Assembly: GCA_041919675.1 (NCBI GenBank)
Contig: JAYRTJ010000044.1
Location: forward strand, 1-27,684
Source of the DNA: SHVO01 sp041919675
GTDB lineage: Bacteria; Pseudomonadota; Alphaproteobacteria; Rhodospirillales; Rhodospirillaceae
DNA: 27,684 nucleotides
Reading direction: 5' to 3'
Made by a program: the position numbers and the translations under genes. Within the stretch, counting starts at the first letter, position 1. Each line of letters opens with the position of its first letter. Below, in pieces: positions 21,282-27,684 of this stretch. The notes under the pieces were generated by a model. That model made no database searches and was not told the DNA's origin. It was given only the letters and a program-made list of their open reading frames with translations.

Positions 21282-21296
21282 TATGCTGTTAGCATA
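21282..21296. promoter_or_regulatory. TATGCT/AGCATA dyad before the exported-protein gene
   Basis: TATGCT (21282-21287) and AGCATA (21291-21296) are perfect inverted halves around GTT. On the minus strand the right half reads TATGCT, a fair -10 hexamer for the gene starting at 21256. It may be a small operator overlapping that promoter; the -35 is not recognisable. Confidence 0.35.
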
Positions 21297-21337
21297 CAGC
21301 CATCCGGCGGCGCGAGATATACGGCGGTTGTCCGCCG

Positions 21338-22567
21338 TCAGCCTTGTTTGTGGCTGCGGTGGAAGTAAAAGCCCACCCCGAGGGTCAGAACGCCGGCCAA
21401 AACCAGCGGAAAGGCGAACCCGGTGATATTGGCAACGGTCCCTTGAACGAGGGCTCCGGACGCAAGTCCCACCCGCGTCACGGTGTACCATGTGCTGACG
21501 GTGCGGGCCCGCATACGGTCATCGGCCACCATCTGCGTCACTGTCTGCGTGCTGATACTGGTCAGAACCCCGAGCAGGCCGATCCCGGCCACCAACGGCA
21601 CGGCGATGAAAAAGCTTTTGGTGAATCCGAAGGCGATCAAGACGATCCCGTTGAGGGCCGCGCAGATCAGCCCGATGCGCAGTGCGTCCTCGTGATTGCT
21701 CCGCTGCGCGACGAAAAGGCCCGCGCAGATCGCGCCGACACCTTGCGCCGACGTCATGGTCGCGAGGCCCGCGACACCGTGGCCGAGCTGTTTGTCGGCG
21801 ATCCCCGCCATGAGATCGCCCAGCGGCCATGTAAGCGCGCTGCAGCAGGCGATAAGACCGATGGCGATGCGCAGGTCCTTGTGTGTCCACGCATAGTGGG
21901 CGCCCTCGGCGATATCGCCCCACACCGACATCCAGAAGGAGCGGCCGGAGGCGGCGCCGGCTTCGCGCGGCGGCACCGTCATCGCCATCAGCGAGGCAAT
22001 GACGAACAGGTAGCTCGCAGCGTTCACCGCGAACGCATAGCCCGCGCCCATGGTCGCGATCATCAGGCCCGAAACCGCGGGGCCCAGGATGCGGGCTGTA
22101 TTGAACGTCATCGAGGTGATGGCGACCGCGTTGCCCAGGTTCTCGCGCGGCACAAGGCTCGGGACCAGCACCAGGCGCGCGGTTTGTGTGGCCGGTTGAA
22201 TGACCCCGGATGCAAGCTGCAGGGCCAAAATCCAAAAGGGCGTGATGAACCCCGTCACCGTGAGGATGGCCAGCGCCGCGGCCTGCAAGGTCGACAGCAC
22301 CTGGCCGATGAGCGCGATTTTCCGCCGGTCATAACGATCCGCGAGAGCGCCGACGATGGGAGCCACGATAATCGTGGGCATGAATTCGGCGAAGGCGATC
22401 GCGCCGAGCCAGGCGGCCGATCCGGTCAGTTCCCAGGTCAGCCAGCCAACCGCGACGCGCTGCATCCAGCTGCCGATCACCGAGACAAGATTCCCGGCGG
22501 TGAACATGGCGAAGTTGCGATTGGAGAGCGTGCGGCGGAAGGCCGCGAAATTCGGCAGGGACGGCAT
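21338..22567 (-). CDS. MFS transporter (MFS_3/EntS-like)
   Basis: From the ATG at 22567 the protein is 409 residues, with about 12 hydrophobic helices. Signature stretches are RNFAMFTAGNLVSVIGSWMQ, VGALADRYDRRKIAL (the MFS loop 2-3 motif GxxADRxxRR) and GLLGVLTSISTQTVTQMVAD, which match the EntS/MFS_3 exporter branch. It is an inner-membrane proton-driven exporter of small molecules, possibly a siderophore or drug; the substrate is unknown. The open frame extends upstream to 22720, but without homology and inside the divergent promoter region. No clear ribosome site. The C-terminus is short and basic (HRSHKQG). Confidence 0.9.
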   Translation of the reverse strand: MPSLPNFAAFRRTLSNRNFAMFTAGNLVSVIGSWMQRVAVGWLTWELTGSAAWLGAIAFAEFMPTIIVAPIVGALADRYDRRKIALIGQVLSTLQAAALAILTVTGFITPFWILALQLASGVIQPATQTARLVLVPSLVPRENLGNAVAITSMTFNTARILGPAVSGLMIATMGAGYAFAVNAASYLFVIASLMAMTVPPREAGAASGRSFWMSVWGDIAEGAHYAWTHKDLRIAIGLIACCSALTWPLGDLMAGIADKQLGHGVAGLATMTSAQGVGAICAGLFVAQRSNHEDALRIGLICAALNGIVLIAFGFTKSFFIAVPLVAGIGLLGVLTSISTQTVTQMVADDRMRARTVSTWYTVTRVGLASGALVQGTVANITGFAFPLVLAGVLTLGVGFYFHRSHKQG

Positions 22568-22655
22568 GCTGGAATGGTAACAGAAGCGGCGGCCGTGTGC
22601 GAACCGCCCTGCGCCGTTTCGCGTGGGTTGACCGAGACTTCCGCCGAAAAACCCG

Positions 22656-22663
22656 CTTATAGT
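22656..22663. promoter_or_regulatory. Possible divergent -10 boxes (MFS / nucleotide-transporter-like gene)
   Basis: CTTATAGT reads TATAGT on the plus strand (22658-22663) and TATAAG on the minus strand (22656-22661), so one AT-rich patch in a GC-rich gap could serve both divergent genes. A TTGACC on the plus strand (22628-22633) is too far (24 bp) for normal spacing, so the -35 elements are unclear. Confidence 0.3.
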
Positions 22664-22695
22664 GCTGCGCGGCTTTTGGGAGGGACCGGAACGCC

Positions 22696-24045
22696 ATGTC
22701 GTCTGCTTCGTCACCGCCATCGACCTCGCAATCGCGCCTTTCGCGCGCGGCGAATTCGCTCGTCAAAGTCGAAGGTCACGAACTCTCCACCGTCCTCGCC
22801 GCCTTCTTCCTGTTCTTCTTCGTGCTCGGCAGCTATTTCGCCGTCCGGCCCGTGCGCGAAACCATCGCGACCTTGTTGGGCCGCGCCTATGTCGCCGACC
22901 TTTGGCTCTATACCGCGGCCTTCTCGATCGCCATCGTGCCGGCCTTCGGTTGGCTGGTGGCGCGGGTCCGCCGCGGCGTTCTCCTGCCGTGGATCTACGG
23001 CGGGGTCGCGCTCATTTTCGTCGCGGTGGGTTTCGTTTTCCGCGCCGATGAAAACAGCCGGACTGTCGGCGCGTTTTTCTACGTCTGGATCAGCGTGCTC
23101 AACCTGATGCTGGTGTCCTTGTTCTGGAGCTTCCTTCTGGAGATTTTCTCCAGCGCGCAGGCCAAGCGCCTCTTCGGCTTTATTTCAGCAGGGGGAACGG
23201 CGGGGGCGCTCGCGGGTCCGGTCATTACCCGTTTCGCGGTCGACAGCGTCGGCAATTCCGGAATCTTGTTCATCGCCGCCGCGGGTTTCATCGGCGCCAT
23301 CGTTTGCCAACGCATTCTCATCGGCATCTGGACCTCCCGTGAAGGCGCCGCGGCCGCTCATGTGCGTGAGGAGCGTCCTGTCGACGCCGCCACGGGCGGC
23401 AACCCGTTTGCCGGGATTGGGATTGTCCTGCGCTCGCCCTTCCTGTGGGGGATCGCGGGTTTCGTGGTGTTGCTCTCCGCCGCCAATACCTTCGTCTATT
23501 TCGAGCAGCTTCGCATCGTCGAGGAATCCTTCTCCGACACCGGCCGGCGCACCCAGGTTTTCGCGAATATCGAGATCGTCGTGCAGTCGCTGACGATCTT
23601 CACGCAAATCTTCCTTACCGGGCGCATTGCCTCGACCCTCGGCGTGCGCGCGCTTTTGACGATCGTGCCGTGCGCGATGGTCATCGGTTTCGTGGCGCTG
23701 GCGATGGCGCCGGCACTTTCCGTGGTGCTTATCGTGCTGGTGACCCGCCGCTGGGGCGAATACGCGCTGGTGCGTCCGGGGCGTGAAATGCTGTTCAGCG
23801 CCTTCGATACCGAGACGAAATACAAGGCCAAAAACTTCATTGATGTGCCTGTCTATCGCGCCGCCGACTACGTCGGCGGTCAGGCAAAGACCGCGCTCGA
23901 TCTGCTCGGCAGCGGTCCGACCGGCGCAAGTCTCGTTGCCGCGGCCTTGGCGGCGGTCTGGGTGGTGCTCGGATGGTTCCTCGGGCGACGCTATGACCGC
24001 GCCCCGCATGCCGCATTGCGCACCGCTGAAGCGCCCGCGGCGTAG
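22696..24045 (+). CDS. MFS-type / ATP:ADP-antiporter-like membrane protein
   Basis: The 449-residue protein has about 12 hydrophobic helices. It has the features of bacterial proteins annotated as NTP/NDP exchange transporter-like (TLC/AAA-related MFS): an early SYFAVRPVRETIATLLG, FWSFLLEIFSSAQAKRLFGF, ISAGGTAGALAGPVITR and a late YKAKNFIDVPVYRAADYVGG. In free-living bacteria these are not shown to move ATP and may carry other solutes, so the substrate is left open. GGGAGGGACC precedes the ATG at 22696. It is followed after 3 bp by a crotonase-fold gene, which suggests shared transcription. The N-terminal 25 residues are Ser-rich and cytoplasmic. Confidence 0.85.
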   Translation: MSSASSPPSTSQSRLSRAANSLVKVEGHELSTVLAAFFLFFFVLGSYFAVRPVRETIATLLGRAYVADLWLYTAAFSIAIVPAFGWLVARVRRGVLLPWIYGGVALIFVAVGFVFRADENSRTVGAFFYVWISVLNLMLVSLFWSFLLEIFSSAQAKRLFGFISAGGTAGALAGPVITRFAVDSVGNSGILFIAAAGFIGAIVCQRILIGIWTSREGAAAAHVREERPVDAATGGNPFAGIGIVLRSPFLWGIAGFVVLLSAANTFVYFEQLRIVEESFSDTGRRTQVFANIEIVVQSLTIFTQIFLTGRIASTLGVRALLTIVPCAMVIGFVALAMAPALSVVLIVLVTRRWGEYALVRPGREMLFSAFDTETKYKAKNFIDVPVYRAADYVGGQAKTALDLLGSGPTGASLVAAALAAVWVVLGWFLGRRYDRAPHAALRTAEAPAA

Positions 24046-24048
24046 ACA

Positions 24049-24828
24049 ATGTCCGAGGATGCCGTTTTCATGACCCGTGACGGGTCAATCGCGACAATTC
24101 ATTTCAATCAACCGGCCAAGCGCAACGCGATTACCATCGAGATGTGGCGCCAGATGCTCCATCTCGTCGGCGCCGCGGACCGCGATCCTTCCGTGAAGGT
24201 GATCGTCGTCACCGGTGAAGGCGGCGCCTTTGCGGCCGGGTCCGATATCGAGGAATTCGGCCAGGTCGCGCAGGACCCTTCGACCGCGCCGGCGGCGTCG
24301 GAGATCATTCACCAGTCGGAAAAGAAGCTGCACCGTGTTTCCAAGCCGACATTGGCCAAGATCAGCGGCCCATGCGTCGGAGCAGGGTGCGGTATTGCCT
24401 TGTGCTGCGACTTTCGTTTTGCAGACACCACGGCGCGCTTCGGGATTCCGCCGGCGCGCCTCGGTCTGGTTTATAGCGTTGCCGACACCAAGCGCCTGGT
24501 CGATGTCGTCGGCGCCGCGCGGGCGCGGGACATGCTCTTTACCGGACGCATCCTCGACAGCGCCGAAGCTTTGAGCATTGGATTGGTCGACCGCCTCGTG
24601 GAGCCCGAGCGTTTCGAAGACGCGGTACGGGCTTATGCGGCGATGCTCGCCGATGCCTCGCCGTTCTCCGTGAAGGCCATGAAAGGCCATGTTCAGATGG
24701 TGCTGGACGGCGCGAAGGATGACACGCCGGAAACGCGCGCCGCTTTCGCGGATGCGATTTCAGGCCCCGACTTCAAGGAAGGCCACGCGGCCTTCATGGC
24801 CAAGCGCAAACCGGTCTTTCCGTCCTAG
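24049..24828 (+). CDS. Crotonase-fold (enoyl-CoA hydratase/isomerase family) protein
   Basis: The 259-residue protein has crotonase oxyanion-hole segments AFAAGSDIEEF (62-66) and GPCVGAGCGIAL (111-113) and the ALSIGLVDRLVEPE stretch. The two Glu residues of classical enoyl-CoA hydratase (in GGGCE and QPEI) are absent: the first position reads GAGCG (G115) and the second IPPARLG (P135/A136). A Tyr at 142 (LGLVYSVADTKRL) stands where the methylmalonyl-CoA decarboxylase YgfG has a key Tyr. It may therefore be a decarboxylase, isomerase or other acyl-CoA lyase and not a hydratase. It starts 3 bp after the transporter gene. Confidence 0.88.
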   Translation: MSEDAVFMTRDGSIATIHFNQPAKRNAITIEMWRQMLHLVGAADRDPSVKVIVVTGEGGAFAAGSDIEEFGQVAQDPSTAPAASEIIHQSEKKLHRVSKPTLAKISGPCVGAGCGIALCCDFRFADTTARFGIPPARLGLVYSVADTKRLVDVVGAARARDMLFTGRILDSAEALSIGLVDRLVEPERFEDAVRAYAAMLADASPFSVKAMKGHVQMVLDGAKDDTPETRAAFADAISGPDFKEGHAAFMAKRKPVFPS

Positions 24829-24830
24829 GT

Positions 24831-25439
24831 TTATGCAGCCAGAGGCGTCGGATCTGCCGCGGGGACGCCCCAGCCGGCGTCGAGCCATGCCAATTTATGC
24901 AACTCGAAATGAAGTGTCGCGACTTCGCCGAAATTGCGCCCGGTGTGCTGGAAGACGGCGCCGACGATGCGCGGCGCACGCGCGGCACGCACGCGAAGCG
25001 GCAACTGAATCCAGTCGGACGTGATCTTGCGGCCCTTTGACGTGGCATATGTCGAACGTGCGAGGTGGCCGCAGGGGTGATTCAAGACCGCCGTCATGTT
25101 CGCGAGCGCGGCGGCGCGGAAACGCGGCGACCGGCCGGGGAAGAAGTCGCCGCCCGTGAGATCGCGGGCCCAGGCTTGCTCGAGCTGTGTGCCTTGCAGC
25201 CGGACGACCGGCGCGCCGTCGAGAAGTTCGACGATGTACACGAAAGGCGCGAACCGCGACGACGGTGCGTCCAGCAAGGCTTCCGACGTTGGAATGCCCG
25301 CCCCGGCGCGCAAGGACGTCCAGTATTTCAGGAAGGCGAGGCACTCGGGCGACCAGTCGGCCACTTCGCGGTCGTCCGTGGGCTCCTGAACGGACGTCCT
25401 GGTCTTGAAGAAGGTGAACGGCGACTTAACAAAACTCAT
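24831..25439 (-). CDS. PAS-fold (PAS_5-type) protein
   Basis: The ATG at 25439 has AGGAC about ten bases upstream and opens a 202-residue protein; a TTG six bases earlier is too close to that site. Residues 28-150 resemble the alphaproteobacterial PAS_5 family: CLAFLKYWTSLRAGAGIPTS, FVYIVELLDGAPVVRLQGTQ and ARDLTGGDFFPG are its typical strands. No kinase, cyclase or DNA-binding domain is attached, so it may be a stand-alone sensory or regulatory subunit. No membrane segment. The stop lies 2 bp from that of the convergent crotonase gene. Confidence 0.77.
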   Translation of the reverse strand: MSFVKSPFTFFKTRTSVQEPTDDREVADWSPECLAFLKYWTSLRAGAGIPTSEALLDAPSSRFAPFVYIVELLDGAPVVRLQGTQLEQAWARDLTGGDFFPGRSPRFRAAALANMTAVLNHPCGHLARSTYATSKGRKITSDWIQLPLRVRAARAPRIVGAVFQHTGRNFGEVATLHFELHKLAWLDAGWGVPAADPTPLAA

Positions 25440-25565
25440 ACTCAAACGTCCTGATTCCCTCGGTGACCTATACCGATTTGTATGACGGACGAATGGAACA
25501 GAAATGGGTTAGCGCGAGATTGACGAGGATCAAAAAGGCGGGCGCGGCGGCGTAAGGGAAACTCC

Positions 25566-25748
25566 TTACTTGCCCTCGATCATCATGGATCTGATCGCTT
25601 TGACGATCTGGTCGCGCATGAGCGGATCGTCCATGGCTTTGGTCAGCTTATGACGCAACAAGGCAACGCGGCGTTGTGCCGCCGTGTCGTCCGCAGCCGC
25701 CGGTGGCGGCGGCTTGCTCTTTCCCTTGCCCTTGTCCTTCTTGGTCAT
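25566..25748 (-). CDS. Small basic protein of unknown function
   Basis: The ATG at 25748 overlaps the stop of the upstream gene (ATGA) and opens 60 codons. The N-terminus is Lys/Pro-rich (MTKKDKGKGKSKPPPPAAAD) and disordered; the C-terminal half (QRRVALLRHKLTKAMDDPLM, then IVKAIRSMMIEGK) is an amphipathic helix. Translational coupling to the membrane protein upstream supports it as a real gene. No family recognised. Confidence 0.68.
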   Translation of the reverse strand: MTKKDKGKGKSKPPPPAAADDTAAQRRVALLRHKLTKAMDDPLMRDQIVKAIRSMMIEGK

Positions 25749-25993
25749 GATTGGTCCAGCCGGGGCAGTTCGGGATCGGCCATCGGCTCCTTGTAGGGAC
25801 CGGTAAACGGCTTCACGCGAATCACGACCGCGCAAAAGAAGGCGTGACTCACCGCGAACCAGAAAATGACCGGCCAGGGCGGCCAGCCTTCGAAGAACAA
25901 GAGTATCAGCATCGACAGGACCATGAAAATGCCGGCGGTCATCAGGATGATGATCGCCTTGCGGTTCATGACGTTGCCGACGGGTTGACTCAT
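25745..25993 (-). CDS. Small membrane protein with two hydrophobic segments
   Basis: From the ATG at 25993 it has 82 residues. Two hydrophobic stretches, AIIILMTAGIFMVLSMLILL and PVIFWFAVSHAFFCAVVI, suggest a helical hairpin in the inner membrane, with a Pro-rich charged C-terminus (VKPFTGPYKEPMADPELPRL). A GTG at 26020 would extend it but has only weak ribosome-site support; an internal ATG at 25969 is also possible. It is coupled to the 60-residue basic protein and divergent from the isochorismatase-like gene. Confidence 0.74.
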   Translation of the reverse strand: MSQPVGNVMNRKAIIILMTAGIFMVLSMLILLFFEGWPPWPVIFWFAVSHAFFCAVVIRVKPFTGPYKEPMADPELPRLDQS

Positions 25994-26084
25994 GCGCCGA
26001 AGGTTAGCATGCCCGGCCACCTTTCTATAGGTCGACGGCGGGTCCCGCCTTATGGTGGGACGTCACAAACGAGGGCTCTTCATC

Positions 26085-26636
26085 ATGTTGCTTGATCGCG
26101 CGCGCAGCCAGCTTCTGGTGGTCGATGTCCAGGACCGCCTGGTCCCCGCCATGCATGAAGGTGAACGTATGGTCGAGAATTGCGCGATCCTCATGCAGGC
26201 CGCACATCGCCTTGGCATCCCGGTGACGATCTCCGAACAGTATCGCAAAGGCCTCGGCGCAACGGTCGCGCGTCTGGACAATGTGAAAGGCGATGCGCCG
26301 GTCATGGAGAAGATGCATTTCTCCTGCTCCGCCGACGCCGGCATCAACACGCGCATCCGTGCGCTGGCCTCGGATGGGCGTACCCAACTCATCGTGTGCG
26401 GCATCGAATCGCATGTCTGCGTGCTGCAAAGCGCGCTCGGCTTCGCGGACGGCGGACTGAATGTCTTTGTCGCCGCCGACGCGGTGACCTCGCGCAAGGC
26501 CGAAAGCGTCGGCATCGCGAAGGAACGTTATGCGGCGGAGAAGGTGGGGCTCGTCACGACCGAGATGGCCGTGTTTGAATGGCTGCATGTCGCGGGCACG
26601 CCGGAGTTCAAGGACCTCAGTAAATTGATCAAATAA
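26085..26636 (+). CDS. Isochorismatase-like cysteine hydrolase
   Basis: The ATG at 26085 follows GAGGGC by about eight bases. The 183-residue protein keeps the family triad: QLLVVDVQDRLV (D14), VMEKMHFSC (K76) and VCGIESHVCV (C112), with a cis-peptide-type GIESH turn before the Cys. The closest described type is the YcaC-like branch of unknown substrate; nicotinamidase-like metal-binding residues are not evident. It is a soluble cytoplasmic hydrolase acting on amides or related compounds. Single gene, convergent with threonine ammonia-lyase at 48 bp. Confidence 0.92.
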   Translation: MLLDRARSQLLVVDVQDRLVPAMHEGERMVENCAILMQAAHRLGIPVTISEQYRKGLGATVARLDNVKGDAPVMEKMHFSCSADAGINTRIRALASDGRTQLIVCGIESHVCVLQSALGFADGGLNVFVAADAVTSRKAESVGIAKERYAAEKVGLVTTEMAVFEWLHVAGTPEFKDLSKLIK

Positions 26637-26684
26637 GCCGGTTTGGGGCGGGCCGGAGAGGCCCGGCCGCACGGGGAATTTCGC

Positions 26685-27684
26685 TCACGGCTCGTGGACG
26701 GTCGGTTCAAACCCCGCGGCGCGGATGCGTGCGATGATCTGCGCCGCATGATCCCGGTCGCGCGTTTCGATGGTGATATCGAGCCGCGCCGCGCTTGCCG
26801 CAAGGTCCAGTCCCAGCCGCCGGTGCGAAACCTCGATGACGTTCGCGCCCTCGCTTGCGCAAATTGCGGTGATGAATTCCAGGGACCCCGGCCGGTCGGG
26901 AAGCGCGATGGAGAGCGTCAGGACCTGGCCGACGCGCACCAGATCGCGCATGAGGATCGACGACAGCAGGCGCGGATCGATGTTTCCGCCCGACAGCACC
27001 AGAACGACCTTCTTGTCCTTGAAGCGCGCCGGGTCCTGCAGCAGAGCCGCCAGCGACGCCGCGCCGGCGCCTTCCGCGACGGTCTTGGCGGCGCCGGCGT
27101 ACATCGCTATGCCGCGTTCCAAATTGGTTTCACTGACAAGCAGGACGTCGTTCACCCGCGATTTCACGATTGCCGCCGTCAGCGCGCCGGCATCGGCGAC
27201 CGCGATGCCTTCGGCGACGGTGGCGCCGCCGCTCGGGGCGTGTTCGTTTGAAACCGCGTTTTTCATCGATGGGTAAAGCGCCGATTCGGCGCCAACGATT
27301 TCGATATCGGGCTTCACGCTCTTCGCGGCCGTCGCGACGCCCGCGATCAATCCGCCGCCGCCGACCGGCACGACGATGATCTCGGCGTCGGGGACGGCGT
27401 CCATGATCTCAAGGCCGATCACGCCCTGGCCCGCGATCACGTCTTCATCGTCGTACGGGTGGATGAAGGTCAGGCCGCGCTCCGCGCCGATGCGCCGTGC
27501 GGCGGCGGCGGCCTCGGCGAGCGTATCGCCGTCCAGGACGACCGTGCCGCCGTAGTCGCGGGTCTTGCGCATCTTATTGAAGGGCGTGCCCTTCGGCATG
27601 ACGATGGTCGCGGGGATGCTTAAGCGTCCGGCATGGAAAGCGACGCCTTGCGCGTGATTGCCCGCCGACATGGCGATGACGCCG
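26685..27684 (-). CDS. ilvA: Threonine ammonia-lyase with ACT domain (5' end outside window)
   Basis: About 333 residues are visible; the N-terminus with the PLP-binding Lys lies beyond base 27684. Seen are MSAGNHAQGVA, TFIHPYDDEDVIAGQG, the phosphate-binding glycine loop VPVGGGGLIAG, AEGAGAASLAAL and LSGGNID of the fold-type II PLP enzymes. A C-terminal ACT domain follows, starting LTLSIALPDRPGSLEFITAI. One ACT domain after a ~320-residue catalytic part is the short biosynthetic/catabolic threonine dehydratase form. It turns threonine into 2-oxobutanoate and ammonia, feeding isoleucine synthesis. The ACT domain suggests control by amino acids such as isoleucine or valine. Confidence 0.93.
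   Translation of the reverse strand, partial: GVIAMSAGNHAQGVAFHAGRLSIPATIVMPKGTPFNKMRKTRDYGGTVVLDGDTLAEAAAAARRIGAERGLTFIHPYDDEDVIAGQGVIGLEIMDAVPDAEIIVVPVGGGGLIAGVATAAKSVKPDIEIVGAESALYPSMKNAVSNEHAPSGGATVAEGIAVADAGALTAAIVKSRVNDVLLVSETNLERGIAMYAGAAKTVAEGAGAASLAALLQDPARFKDKKVVLVLSGGNIDPRLLSSILMRDLVRVGQVLTLSIALPDRPGSLEFITAICASEGANVIEVSHRRLGLDLAASAARLDITIETRDRDHAAQIIARIRAAGFEPTVHEP

Noticed and set aside
21344..23107. 587-codon plus-strand open frame across the MFS gene and into the next gene
   Set aside because: It is antisense to the MFS transporter and out of frame with the following gene; residue composition is not protein-like.
25566..25993. Known toxin-antitoxin module
   Set aside because: Neither protein matches a toxin or antitoxin family I recognise; overlap alone is not enough.
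26649..26665. CGGGCC/GGCCCG hairpin between isochorismatase-like gene and ilvA as terminator
   Set aside because: The 6-bp stem has no T-run on either strand, so an intrinsic terminator cannot be claimed.

Overview
The window reads as chromosomal DNA of a GC-rich alphaproteobacterium. Genes are tightly packed, promoter gaps are short, and the protein types (HAMP histidine kinase, short receiver with a FGPDRRRR tail, PAS_5-type protein, OxyR/AhpC/AhpD, MatB-like ligase) fit the Rhodospirillales/Rhizobiales sphere. I cannot place it to genus. No insertion sequence, phage gene, CRISPR array or rRNA was found. The content is metabolic, oxidative-stress and envelope housekeeping, with one tRNA gene.

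Layout. 1-884: 3' end of a HAMP sensor histidine kinase and a possible 25-residue membrane peptide. 923-2674: panB-panC (pantothenate synthesis). 2671-4917: an oxidative-stress block, with oxyR divergent from ahpC-ahpD and a palindromic operator candidate between them. 4995-6116: a coiled-coil lipoprotein on the minus strand. 6117-6824: mostly non-coding, holding tRNA-Arg(ACG) with a hairpin in front of it. 6825-7607: an alpha/beta hydrolase. 7604-12114: a six-gene minus-strand run read as DUF1428, GST, pirin, S1/P1 nuclease, ketopantoate reductase, S1/P1-like protein, with ATGA overlaps. 12360-12800: a secreted CHRD protein closed by a strong terminator. 12867-15379: an ABC exporter translationally coupled to a GST-fold protein. 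15433-15774: a small lipoprotein. 15775-19470 (minus): a MatB-like acyl-CoA ligase, a proline-rich small ORF, a ferredoxin reductase and an atypical receiver. 19603-21256: an HD nucleotidase-like protein, a DUF423 membrane protein and an exported protein of unknown role. 21338-24828: an MFS transporter divergent from a nucleotide-transporter-like protein and a crotonase-fold enzyme. 24831-26636: a PAS-like protein, two tiny minus-strand genes and an isochorismatase-like hydrolase. 26685-27684: threonine ammonia-lyase, cut by the window edge.

How the genes connect. PanB, PanC and a ketopantoate-reductase homologue together could make pantoate and pantothenate from 2-oxoisovalerate, though the reductase sits in another operon. 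AhpC and AhpD form a peroxidase couple under a likely OxyR switch. Threonine ammonia-lyase supplies 2-oxobutanoate for isoleucine.

Most interesting points: two S1/P1-type nucleases flank the ketopantoate reductase and one has lost several metal ligands; a receiver has Glu at the phospho-acceptor position; a crotonase lacks both classical catalytic Glu residues; the ahpC-ahpD spacer holds two strong hairpins; the ABC exporter may be leaderless, with its -10 box directly behind a terminator; and five of seven convergent gene pairs have stop codons that overlap or lie within 2 bp. I did not see a clearly novel multi-gene defence or mobile system.
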